A stretch of 11,381 nucleotides of DNA. Source: an uncultured Sphingomonas sp. Its GTDB lineage: Bacteria; Pseudomonadota; Alphaproteobacteria; Sphingomonadales; Sphingomonadaceae. A program made the translations under genes and the position numbers. How positions within the stretch are numbered: the stretch's first letter is position 1; the number at the start of each line of letters is the position of its first letter. Positions 1-6,370 of this stretch are shown piece after piece. Location: the NCBI GenBank assembly GCA_902806295.1, contig CADCWB010000050.1, positions 1-11,381 of the forward strand, given 5' to 3'. The notes beneath the pieces were generated by a model. That model had not been told where the DNA came from. It made no database searches and worked only from the letters and a program-made list of their open reading frames with translations.

Positions 1-1
1 A

Positions 2-61
2 AGCCTCCTCTCGGTCAGCGACTACTCTGGCGGAATGCTGAACCCGCTCGGGTCCGCTTAA
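2..61 (+). CDS. Possible 3' end of an unidentified gene cut by the window edge
   Basis: Frame 2 of the plus strand is open from the left edge to a TAA at 59-61 and reads SLLSVSDYSGGMLNPLGSA. The composition is protein-like (no run of Arg or Pro such as shadow frames give here), and the frame stops just before a region of inverted repeats, as expected for a gene end. Only 19 codons are visible, so I cannot name a family. If real, it converges with the two small minus-strand genes. It could equally be a chance open frame in GC-rich DNA. Confidence 0.2.
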   Translation, partial: SLLSVSDYSGGMLNPLGSA

Positions 62-122
62 CTCCAAAACAGCTTCAATTTGCTTGTTGTTCATTCCGCC
101 ACGGTGCGCCCGCAGCGGAATG
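29..122. repeat. Three-copy inverted-repeat set GGCGGAATG / CATTCCGCC / GCGGAATG
   Basis: GGCGGAATG at 29-37 is the exact reverse complement of CATTCCGCC at 92-100. The first eight bases of that copy (92-99) are again the exact complement of GCGGAATG at 115-122. The middle copy can therefore pair with the left copy (54-nt loop) or the right copy (15-nt loop), not both. The set lies in non-coding DNA between the possible gene tail ending at 61 and the stop codon at 201 of the small minus-strand gene. There is no U-tract, so it is not a standard intrinsic terminator. Confidence 0.5.
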
Positions 123-147
123 TCTGCAATGGGTCGGAAGCGGACAT
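120..147. repeat. Hairpin ATGTCTGC-N12-GCGGACAT, possible dispersed intergenic repeat
   Basis: ATGTCTGC (120-127) and GCGGACAT (140-147) are inverted repeats matching at 7 of 8 positions by Watson-Crick pairing (the eighth is a G-T wobble), around the 12-nt loop AATGGGTCGGAA. The left arm shares positions 120-122 with the GCGGAATG copy of the neighbouring repeat set, so the two hairpins compete. From memory, similar GGTCGGAAGCGGACAT-type sequences recur between genes in sphingomonads, but I could not check this. A role as a transcription end or REP-like element is inferred. Confidence 0.45.
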
Positions 148-200
148 CACCGGCGGTCGACCTCTTACCCTTCAAACTACAAGTCGCCCCCAGACCACCC

Positions 201-425
201 TTACCAGAGCGGCGTGCGGGGGCGGTGGCGTTCGCGGCTGACTTCGCCTTTGATCAGGTGCGCCTTCAATTTGCGGCGCATCGTCTCGGCGCCGTCCATG
301 CTCATGCAGACCAGCCGGACACCGCCACCTGGCAGCGCTTCGAGGGCCGAAATGCCGACATCCTCGGCGCCGCAGCGGGCCTTCACCGTCGGCTCGTCCA
401 GGCCGATGTTGAGAGCGCGGCTCAT
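201..425 (-). CDS. Small conserved-type hypothetical protein, 74 aa
   Basis: I do not recognise a named function. The ATG at 425-423 overlaps the TGA of the upstream small gene as ATGA, which decides the start over a longer in-frame extension to 611 that is rich in Arg and Pro. The first 60 residues read like a compact folded protein: MSRALNIGLDEPTVKARC, a central ISALEALPGGGVRLVCMS segment that looks like a turn between strands, then a basic helix (AETMRRKLKAHLIK). The last ~15 residues are basic and probably disordered. No signal peptide or membrane segment is visible. I recall similar ~60-75 aa proteins of unknown function in sphingomonads. Likely cytosolic and co-translated with its overlapping partner. 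Confidence 0.7.
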   Translation of the reverse strand: MSRALNIGLDEPTVKARCGAEDVGISALEALPGGGVRLVCMSMDGAETMRRKLKAHLIKGEVSRERHRPRTPLW

Positions 426-577
426 CGTGCCACCGCCGAACCGGACTTGGCCGCCGCGATCTGCTTCAGGTAACCCGCGGCAAGCCCGAGGTGAGCGGCA
501 CGCGACCGGTCGCAAGCCGCGCGGTCGGCGCGCACCAGCGAGACTTGCTGGCGAAAATAAAGATAGTTGATGGTCAA
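422..577 (-). CDS. Small hypothetical protein, 51 aa, TTG start
   Basis: This reading frame starts with TTG at 577-575, six bases after a perfect GAGGAG ribosome-binding site. It encodes MTINYLYFRQQVSLVRADRA followed by ACDRSRAAHLGLAAGYLKQI and a short Ala/Ser tail. The pattern is an N-terminal YLYFRQQ stretch, then an amphipathic helix with a single Cys (residue 22) and His (residue 29). I recall similar ~50-aa proteins across alphaproteobacteria, all uncharacterised. Its TGA overlaps the ATG of the next small gene by the ATGA arrangement, so the two are almost certainly co-translated. No transmembrane segment or signal peptide is seen. The RBS, the overlap and the non-shadow composition support it; the function is unknown. 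Confidence 0.65.
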   Translation of the reverse strand: MTINYLYFRQQVSLVRADRAACDRSRAAHLGLAAGYLKQIAAAKSGSAVAR

Positions 578-583
578 GAAGTG

Positions 584-589
584 CTCCTC
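584..589 (-). promoter_or_regulatory. Shine-Dalgarno GAGGAG deciding a TTG start
   Basis: On the minus strand GAGGAG occupies 589-584 and is followed after six bases by TTG at 577-575. It is one of the strongest ribosome-binding sites in the window and is the main reason for accepting a non-ATG start for the 51-aa gene. Confidence 0.65.
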
Positions 590-715
590 GCACGGGTAGG
601 CGGGAGCACATCGTCTCTCAGCCGCACAGGCGCCTACCGGCCGTTGTCCATACGGTAGCTCCCTTTAGCACGGCTGCGGCGATCGACCTAATTGAGCGAG
701 CATTGGCGGTGCCAG

Positions 716-2155
716 CTAGCTGCCCAGCAGTTGCTTGAGCCGCGTCCGGACGGCGGCGGCCTGCCGTGCATCTACGGGCGCAGCGCTGACGAACCGCACG
801 CCCATCGGGTTCACTGCCACTCCGTTGCGCAAGGTCTCGAAATGGAGGTGCGGTCCGGTCGACAGACCGGTCGAGCCGACATAGCCGATCAGCTGCCCCT
901 GCCGCACGGGCGTGCCGATCGGCGCGACGATCCGGCTCATGTGGCTGTAACTGGTGGCCAGCCCGGCGCCGTGGGCTATGCGGACCTGCTGCCCATAGCC
1001 GCCGGCCCAGCCTGCGCGGACGACCTGCCCGTCGCCGGCCGCGACGATCGGCATGCCCCAGCGCGCGCCGAAGTCGATGCCCTTGTGCATCCGGCCGAAG
1101 CGCAGGATCGGGTGAACCCGCCAGCCGAAGCCACTGGTGATCGACGCCTGCACCGGCCAGCGCATACCACTGCTGCTGGCTCGCGGCGTGTCGCCGGCGC
1201 TCGACGCGTCGATCCATTGCGACCGCCCGCCGATCGGCCACGACAATAGCTGAAGGTCCGCTGCCGCCGCGCGGTCGAGCCCGGCATAGAGCAGCGCTCC
1301 GGTCCGGCTTTCTCCGGTCGCGGCCCGCTGATTGGCCAGGATCAGGTCGAACTGGTAGTCGGGACCAATCTCGCTGCCCACTTCGATCTGGGTGGCGAGC
1401 GCCTGCAGGTATGCACTAGCGGTGGCCGGCGAGGCTCCCGCCGCCCGAAGCGACCAGTAGAGCCCGGAACCAACCCGGCCGCGCAGCCGCAGCGGTCGGC
1501 TGTCGAGGCGGATCGCCGTGCGCTGGAGCGTCAGCGCGTCGCCAATCAGCCGGACGCTGAGCTTCAGGTCTAGGGCGGGTCGTAAGCTGACGTCCTCCAC
1601 CTGGCGCGCCCCGCCGGCGCCCGCGCCGAGCGTGATCTGGATTGTGGTGCCAGCCGGCACGTTCCTACCGGCGGAGCGGACCAGCGCTTCCGCCCGCGCC
1701 GCGTCTCCTGCACTGGCGCCGCTGCGTATCAGCAGCCGCGACAGGCTGTCGCCCGGCGCCAGCGTCGCGAACAGGGATACGGAGGACCGGGCCGGTGCCT
1801 CGGCCAGCAACTCCACGGCCGCGCTCTCGGCCATCGGCAGGCCGGTGCGCGAGCCCGCTCCGAGCGCTTCGATGCCGAGCGCCCGGGCCTGCTCTGCCGC
1901 ATCGCCCTCCAGCTCCGCCGCGGCCCGGCCCCCCGCCAGCGGCTCCAAGCCCGGTGCTAGCAGGGCCACGCCGGTGGTCAGCGCCGACAGCGTCAGCAGT
2001 CCGCGCCACCAGCGCGCGCTGAACAGGTCGCTGGCCAGATCGACGGTGAGGTCGAGCTCGCGCCACCGGCGACGTGATGGCGGCCGCACTCCGAACGCGG
2101 GCGCGGTCACTACCACCCGCGCGCTGCCCGCTGTCACGATCCGCGTCTGAAACAT
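716..2155 (-). CDS. M23 family peptidoglycan metallopeptidase, membrane-anchored
   Basis: A 479-aa zinc peptidase of the LytM/M23 type, which cleaves peptide cross-links in murein. A basic N-terminal cytosolic segment (1-49) precedes one hydrophobic segment at about 50-69, after which the protein should be periplasmic. Residues ~125-200 look like a LysM/OapA-type region (SLFATLAPGDSLSRLL). The peptidase domain spans about 340-455: zinc ligands H357 and D361 in HKGIDFG and H438 in HLHFE, with H405 (YSHMS) and H436 completing the active site. All key residues are present, so it should be active rather than a degenerate LytM activator. The ATG at 2155 is preceded by AAGGG on the minus strand and fits the usual N-terminus. 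It is divergent from the helicase gene; a CtrA-like motif lies 25-39 bases upstream of the start. Confidence 0.93.
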   Translation of the reverse strand: MFQTRIVTAGSARVVVTAPAFGVRPPSRRRWRELDLTVDLASDLFSARWWRGLLTLSALTTGVALLAPGLEPLAGGRAAAELEGDAAEQARALGIEALGAGSRTGLPMAESAAVELLAEAPARSSVSLFATLAPGDSLSRLLIRSGASAGDAARAEALVRSAGRNVPAGTTIQITLGAGAGGARQVEDVSLRPALDLKLSVRLIGDALTLQRTAIRLDSRPLRLRGRVGSGLYWSLRAAGASPATASAYLQALATQIEVGSEIGPDYQFDLILANQRAATGESRTGALLYAGLDRAAAADLQLLSWPIGGRSQWIDASSAGDTPRASSSGMRWPVQASITSGFGWRVHPILRFGRMHKGIDFGARWGMPIVAAGDGQVVRAGWAGGYGQQVRIAHGAGLATSYSHMSRIVAPIGTPVRQGQLIGYVGSTGLSTGPHLHFETLRNGVAVNPMGVRFVSAAPVDARQAAAVRTRLKQLLGS

Positions 2156-2179
2156 CGCCGCCCTTGTCGGGCAACAGGG

Positions 2180-2194
2180 TTAACGCCGCGCTAA
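2180..2194 (-). promoter_or_regulatory. Candidate CtrA-type binding site TTAG-N7-TTAA
   Basis: Read toward the M23 gene the sequence is TTAG-CGCGGCG-TTAACC, one mismatch from the alphaproteobacterial CtrA consensus TTAA-N7-TTAAC. It lies 25-39 bases upstream of the M23 start codon and 62-76 upstream of the helicase ATG. CtrA is a cell-cycle response regulator that often controls envelope and division genes, so the position is sensible. One such match can occur by chance, and no clear -35/-10 elements were found here. Confidence 0.3.
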
Positions 2195-2255
2195 GCCGCT
2201 CGCGCAGCCCTCATTAGCGCTTGCGCATTCGGCCCCCGTGCCCCCATCTTCGCCC

Positions 2256-4793
2256 ATGGCCACTCGCGGCGACGCCACCGTCCGGGCAATTCTCGGCCCA
2301 ACCAACACCGGCAAGACTCACTTGGCGATCGAGCGGATGTGCGCCCATTCGTCGGGCGTGATCGGCTTCCCGCTGCGCCTGCTCGCCCGCGAGGTTTACG
2401 ATCGTGTGGTCGCCCTGAAGGGAGCCGCCAGTGTCGCCCTGCTGACGGGCGAGGAACGGATCGTGCCCGCGACGGCGCGCTATTGGCTCTGCACCGTGGA
2501 GAGCATGCCTGTCCCGAGCTTGTCCCGAGCGCAGTCGAGGGGCGCGGCCGACGGGCCGGACGGCCGCGATTTCGCGTTTTGCGCGATCGACGAGGCGCAG
2601 CTCGGCACCGATCCGGAGCGCGGCCACGTCTTCACCGACCGGATGCTAAGGGCCCGCGGCCGCGAGGAAACGCTGATCCTTGGCTCGGCCACGCTGAAGC
2701 CGATGATCCGCCAGCTCATCCCCGACGCCGAGATCATCACCCGCCCACGCTTCTCGACCCTGCGCTACGGCGGCTCGGCCAAGCTGTCGCGTCTGCCGCC
2801 GCGCTCGGCGATCGTCGCCTTCTCGGCCGAGCAGGTCTATGCGCTGGCCGAGATGCTGCGCCGGTTCAAGGGCGGCGCGGCGGTGGTCATGGGTGCGCTG
2901 TCCCCGGCCACCCGCAACGCCCAGGTGGCCATGTTCCAGCGCGGCGAGGTCGACTATCTGGTCGCCACCGATGCGGTCGGCATGGGGCTCAACATGGACG
3001 TCACCCACATGGCGTTCGCCGGACTCGAGAAATTCGACGGCCGCCGCGACCGCCGCCTGAGCATCCCGGAGATGGCCCAGATAGCCGGTCGCGCGGGCCG
3101 CCACCAGCGCGACGGCACCTTCGGCACCTTGGGACTGGGCGGTGAAAGCGGGCCGGCCTTTACCGAGGAAGAGATCCTCGCCATCGAGGAGCATCGCTTC
3201 CGGCCGCTCGACCACCTCTACTGGCGCTCGTCGGACCTCGACTTTACCGACGTCCGCAGCCTGATCGCCAGCCTGGAGCAGCGCAGCGACGACCCGCTGC
3301 TGCGCCCGGCACCACTCGCCATCGATCTCGCCGTGCTGAAGCTGATCGCCGAGGACCCGGCGGTCGCCGCGCGCCGCGGCATCCAGGCGCGGCGCTTGTG
3401 GGCGGCATGCGGCCTGCCGGATTTCCGCAAGGTCGGTCCGATGCATCACAGCCGCATGGTCCGGCGGGTGTTCAACTACATCAGCGAAGGCGGGCACATC
3501 GCGCACGACTGGTTCGCGGCCGAAGTCGCCCGGCTCGACAATGTCCAAGGTGACATCGAGGCACTGGCCGACCGGCTGGCCGGCGTGCGCAGCTGGGCCT
3601 ACATCGCCCACCGCGCCGACTGGCTGAAGGAGCCCGCCAAATGGGCCGAGCGCACCCGCGCGGTCGAGTCCCGCCTGTCCGACGCGCTGCACGAGCGGCT
3701 GACCCAGCGCTTCGTCGATCGCCGCACCGCCGTTCTCGTCCGCGACATCGGTGCGCGCGGGGCCGACGCGCTGCCGGTCACCGTGGCGGCGGACGGCGAA
3801 GTCAGCGTCGGCCCGGAGCCGATCGGCCACCTGACCGGCTTCGACTTCAAGGTCGACCCCGCCGCCCGGCTGGCCGACAAGCGCCTGCTGCTCGCCGCTG
3901 CCGAGCGCCGCCTCGGCGAAGAGCTCGATCGCCGGGCGCGCGAGCTGGCCGACGCCGCCGACGACCGGCTTTCCCTGCTGGCCGACGCCGACAGCGACAT
4001 CGCCGTCATGTGGGACGGTCACCTGCTCGCCCGCCTGGCGCCGGGCCGCTCGCTCAGCGAACCGGCCTTGCGCACCGCCCGCCCGCTGGACCGCCTGTCG
4101 GCGCCGGTGCGGGCCTCGCTTCGCGGCCGAATGGAGCGCTGGGTCGAGCAGGCGATCGCGCGCCATCTCGGCGACCTTCACCGCCTCACCCGTGCCTCCG
4201 GCGATCCGGCGCACACCCCCGGCGTCCGCGCACTGGCCGCCATGCTGGCCGACGCGGGCGGAGTGCTGCCGCGCAAGGCGCTGGCCGGACCGATCGGGCA
4301 GCTGAGCAAGGACGACCGCGCCACCCTCTATCGCTTGCGGGTCCGGTTGGGAGCGCTCGACGCCTTCTTACCGTCCCTGCTCAAGCCAGAGGCGCAGCGC
4401 TGGCGGGCGGCGCTAATGGCCGTGCGTGCCAACCAGCCCATGCCGCGCCTGCCGGGACCCGGTGCTGCGGTCGTCCCTGCCGACGCCGATCCGCGCGGCG
4501 CCGCACTGGCGTTTCGCCGCGTCGGCGGCGGCTGGCTGCGGATAGATCTCGCCGATCGGCTCGCCGCTTACGCCCACAAGGTTCGAGCAGCCGGCGGCGA
4601 TGATCCGATCGACCGTCAGCTCGCCACTTCCTTGGGCCTGGACGATGCTGCGCTTGCCCGGCTGATGGGCGAGGTCGGCTTCCAGGTCGTCGGTGAGAGC
4701 TGGAAATGGCGCGGCCAGCGCCGCCGCCCGGAACCCGCCGCCGCACCGCGCCCGGGCAACGCCTTCGCCGCCCTGGCCGGCCTCAAGCGCTGA
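2256..4793 (+). CDS. Suv3-like DExH/D RNA helicase
   Basis: An 845-aa superfamily 2 helicase resembling mitochondrial Suv3 and its alphaproteobacterial relatives; ATP-driven RNA unwinding in RNA turnover is inferred. Walker A is GPTNTGKT (14-21, K20), the Suv3-type signature. Motif II is DEAQ (112-115). The second RecA domain has TDAVGMGLN (238-246) and motif VI QIAGRAGR (275-282). The remaining ~500 residues are helical and Arg/Glu/Ala-rich, with a basic C-terminal tail (WKWRGQRRRPEP). An alternative GTG start at 2238 adds six residues; neither start has a visible Shine-Dalgarno sequence, and an in-frame stop at 2181 excludes anything much longer. The segment between SMPV and RDFAF (about residues 87-103) looks like an in-frame repeat insertion. 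The stop touches the ATG of the S4 gene, so the two are probably translationally coupled. Confidence 0.9.
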   Translation: MATRGDATVRAILGPTNTGKTHLAIERMCAHSSGVIGFPLRLLAREVYDRVVALKGAASVALLTGEERIVPATARYWLCTVESMPVPSLSRAQSRGAADGPDGRDFAFCAIDEAQLGTDPERGHVFTDRMLRARGREETLILGSATLKPMIRQLIPDAEIITRPRFSTLRYGGSAKLSRLPPRSAIVAFSAEQVYALAEMLRRFKGGAAVVMGALSPATRNAQVAMFQRGEVDYLVATDAVGMGLNMDVTHMAFAGLEKFDGRRDRRLSIPEMAQIAGRAGRHQRDGTFGTLGLGGESGPAFTEEEILAIEEHRFRPLDHLYWRSSDLDFTDVRSLIASLEQRSDDPLLRPAPLAIDLAVLKLIAEDPAVAARRGIQARRLWAACGLPDFRKVGPMHHSRMVRRVFNYISEGGHIAHDWFAAEVARLDNVQGDIEALADRLAGVRSWAYIAHRADWLKEPAKWAERTRAVESRLSDALHERLTQRFVDRRTAVLVRDIGARGADALPVTVAADGEVSVGPEPIGHLTGFDFKVDPAARLADKRLLLAAAERRLGEELDRRARELADAADDRLSLLADADSDIAVMWDGHLLARLAPGRSLSEPALRTARPLDRLSAPVRASLRGRMERWVEQAIARHLGDLHRLTRASGDPAHTPGVRALAAMLADAGGVLPRKALAGPIGQLSKDDRATLYRLRVRLGALDAFLPSLLKPEAQRWRAALMAVRANQPMPRLPGPGAAVVPADADPRGAALAFRRVGGGWLRIDLADRLAAYAHKVRAAGGDDPIDRQLATSLGLDDAALARLMGEVGFQVVGESWKWRGQRRRPEPAAAPRPGNAFAALAGLKR
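2511..2564. repeat. Repeat-like insertion inside the helicase reading frame
   Basis: GTCCCGAGC occurs twice 11 bp apart (2511-2519 and 2522-2530), followed by GCAGTCGAGGGGC. On the minus strand this reads CTCGACTGCGCTCGGGACAA then GCTCGGGAC, resembling the short interspersed motif with 'TCGACTGCGCTC' and 'GACAAGCTC' blocks that I recall as common between genes in sphingomonads and other GC-rich bacteria. Here it is translated in frame as PSLSRAQSRGAADGPDG between two conserved helicase motifs. The length of about 51 bases keeps the frame. The exact right boundary is uncertain. Confidence 0.5.
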
Positions 4794-5078
4794 ATGCGGA
4801 TCGACAGGTACCTCCATTGCATCCGCCTGATCAAAAGCCGCACGCAGGCCCAGGCGCTGATCGAGGAAGGCCGCACCCGCATCGATGGCAAGCGAGTCGA
4901 GAAAGTCAGCGAACCCGTTCGCGTCGGCAGCACGATCGCGCTGCCGCTGCGCGGTGAGGTCCGCGTGCTGCGGGTGCTCGCCCTCCCCACTCGCCGCGGC
5001 CCGGCGCCGGAAGCGCGCGCCTGCTACGAGGAGCTGCCCGAAAGCCGCCCCGTTGACGGAACCGAGCGCCCGCAATAG
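4794..5078 (+). CDS. S4 domain RNA-binding protein (Hsp15-like)
   Basis: A 94-aa protein whose first ~55 residues form an S4 RNA-binding domain: MRIDRYLHCIRLIKSRTQAQ, then ALIEEGRTRIDGKRVEKVSE, the classic helix-helix-turn with R2, R5, K14 and R16 on the RNA-facing side. The strand region VRVGSTIALPLRGEVRVLRV completes the fold. Hsp15 (HslR) of E. coli, which binds stalled 50S subunits, has the same domain, but the small size and context suggest only a general rRNA- or tRNA-binding role. The ATG directly follows the TGA of the helicase (TGAATG), indicating translational coupling and a shared RNA-metabolism function. The C-terminus is charged and probably flexible. The fdxA start lies 31 bases downstream of its stop. 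Confidence 0.88.
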   Translation: MRIDRYLHCIRLIKSRTQAQALIEEGRTRIDGKRVEKVSEPVRVGSTIALPLRGEVRVLRVLALPTRRGPAPEARACYEELPESRPVDGTERPQ

Positions 5079-5109
5079 CGCTCTCTCCAACAAGGGAGCT
5101 TAGACCACC

Positions 5110-5448
5110 ATGACCTACGTCGTCACCGACGCCTGCATCCGCTGCAAATATATGGATTGCGTCGAGGTCTGCCCGGTGGACTGCTTCTACGAGGGCGACA
5201 ACATGCTCGTCATCAATCCCAACGAATGCATCGACTGCGGCGTGTGCGAGCCCGAATGCCCGGCCGAAGCGATCCTGCCCGACACGGAAAGCGGCAACGA
5301 GAAGTGGCTGGAGCTGAACTCCACCTTCTCCGCGCAATGGCCCAACATCACCCGCAAGCGCGAAAGCCCGGCCGACGCCGACGAGCACAAGGGCGAAGAA
5401 GGCAAGTACGACAAATATTTCTCGGCCGATCCCGGCGCGGGCGACTGA
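5110..5448 (+). CDS. fdxA: FdxA, 7Fe ferredoxin [3Fe-4S][4Fe-4S]
   Basis: A 112-aa cytosolic electron carrier of the Azotobacter ferredoxin I type. The N-terminal half holds the cluster ligands: C9, C12, C17, C21 and C25 in CIRCKYMDCVEVCPVDC, and C40, C43, C46 and C50 in CIDCGVCEPEC. C17 sits in the irregular spacing typical of the [3Fe-4S] site. The C-terminal ~50 residues (WLELNSTFSAQWPNITRKRE, then an acidic Lys-rich tail) are the usual FdxA extension. AAGGGAG at 5092-5098 precedes the ATG by 11 bases. The redox partner cannot be told from this window. In many alphaproteobacteria I recall helicase, S4 protein and fdxA being followed by a CarD-type regulator; here an outer-membrane protein gene follows instead. 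Confidence 0.96.
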   Translation: MTYVVTDACIRCKYMDCVEVCPVDCFYEGDNMLVINPNECIDCGVCEPECPAEAILPDTESGNEKWLELNSTFSAQWPNITRKRESPADADEHKGEEGKYDKYFSADPGAGD

Positions 5449-5499
5449 ACTGGCCTTGATCGCCGCGGACGCGCGGGGACGGATACAGGGGGAACCGTT

Positions 5500-6348
5500 A
5501 TGAAGCGCATCATGCTCGCCGCGGCGCTGCTGCTCACCGCCACACCGGCCGTCGCTCAGGACGTGGCCGCCGCCGCGGAGCAGCCGCTGCCCGATCCCAA
5601 CGACCAGAGCGACAGCTTCCAGATCGGGCTCGGCGCCGCCTTCGTCCCCGATTACGAGGGCTCGAACGACTATCGCCTTATTCCCGGCGTTATCGTCCGC
5701 GCGCGGGTCAGCGGCATCTCGATCTTCTCGCGCGGAACCTACCTTTACGCGGATGTGATCTCCGACGGGCCCGGGCTGAACTTCGATGCCGGACCGATCG
5801 TCGGGGTGCGCCTAAACCGCACCGGCAAGGTCAAGGACGATGCCGTCGACGCGCTTGGCGACCGGAAGGTTGCGGTCGAAGTCGGCGGGTTCGCCGGCCT
5901 GACCTACAAGGGCCTCACCAACCCTTATGACGCGCTCAGCCTGCGCCTGGATGCGGTCAAGGACGTCGGCAACGCGCACGAGAGCGTGGTGCTTAGCCCG
6001 ACCATCGATTTCGGGACACCCTTGAGCCGCACCACCTTCGCCGGCCTGTCGCTGTCGGCCGATTTTGTCAGTCGCAAATACGCTAACTACTATTTCGGGA
6101 TCGACGCCGCGGGCTCGCTCGCCAGCGGGCTGCCCGGCTACCGCTTCAGCGATGGCGGCATGAAGAACTGGCAGGCCGGCCTGCTCCTCGCCCACTCGCT
6201 GTCGGGCGACGCGCGCAAGGGTCTCGGGCTGTTCGGCAGCGCCAGCTACAAGCGCCTGCTCGGGGACATCGCCGACAGCCCGATCGTCGCCGACCGCGGC
6301 AGCAAGAGCCAATGGTTCGGCGCGGTCGGTGTGGGTTATAGCTGGTAG
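5500..6348 (+). CDS. MipA/OmpV family outer-membrane protein
   Basis: A 282-aa beta-barrel protein. A Sec signal peptide (KR, then a Leu/Ala-rich core, cleavage likely after AVA at 19, leaving QDVA) precedes a short linker and the family-typical first strands: FQIGLGAAFVPDYEGSNDYR at about 41-60, followed by alternating hydrophobic and polar strands. It ends in GVGVGYSW; the terminal aromatic residue is the usual outer-membrane insertion signal. MipA of E. coli is a scaffold for murein synthesis and hydrolysis enzymes, while OmpV-type members are described as porins or adhesins, so the exact role is open. AGGGGGA at 5487-5493 is a strong ribosome-binding site six bases before the ATG. It starts 51 bases after fdxA and converges with the aspartic protease gene, 22 bases away. 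Confidence 0.9.
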   Translation: MKRIMLAAALLLTATPAVAQDVAAAAEQPLPDPNDQSDSFQIGLGAAFVPDYEGSNDYRLIPGVIVRARVSGISIFSRGTYLYADVISDGPGLNFDAGPIVGVRLNRTGKVKDDAVDALGDRKVAVEVGGFAGLTYKGLTNPYDALSLRLDAVKDVGNAHESVVLSPTIDFGTPLSRTTFAGLSLSADFVSRKYANYYFGIDAAGSLASGLPGYRFSDGGMKNWQAGLLLAHSLSGDARKGLGLFGSASYKRLLGDIADSPIVADRGSKSQWFGAVGVGYSW

Positions 6349-6370
6349 CTCGGAACAATTAGCGCGCCTG

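Noticed and set aside
84..473. A 129-codon plus-strand open frame opposite the small genes
   Set aside because: Starts inside the inverted-repeat region, lacks a ribosome-binding site and runs antisense to the better-supported overlapping small gene pair.
634..658. Hairpin CTACCG-N13-CGGTAG between the M23 gene and the small genes, as a terminator
   Set aside because: A real six-base inverted repeat, but the loop is long and no U-tract follows on either strand.
2514..2564. Helicase insertion as a frameshift or pseudogene signature
   Set aside because: The extra segment keeps the frame, and all downstream helicase motifs are intact.
2646..4214. Very long open frame (about 520 codons) on the minus strand opposite the helicase
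   Set aside because: It is antisense to a gene with intact helicase motifs, has a Gln/Ala/Gly/Val-rich shadow composition with no recognisable domain, and arises from third-position GC bias.
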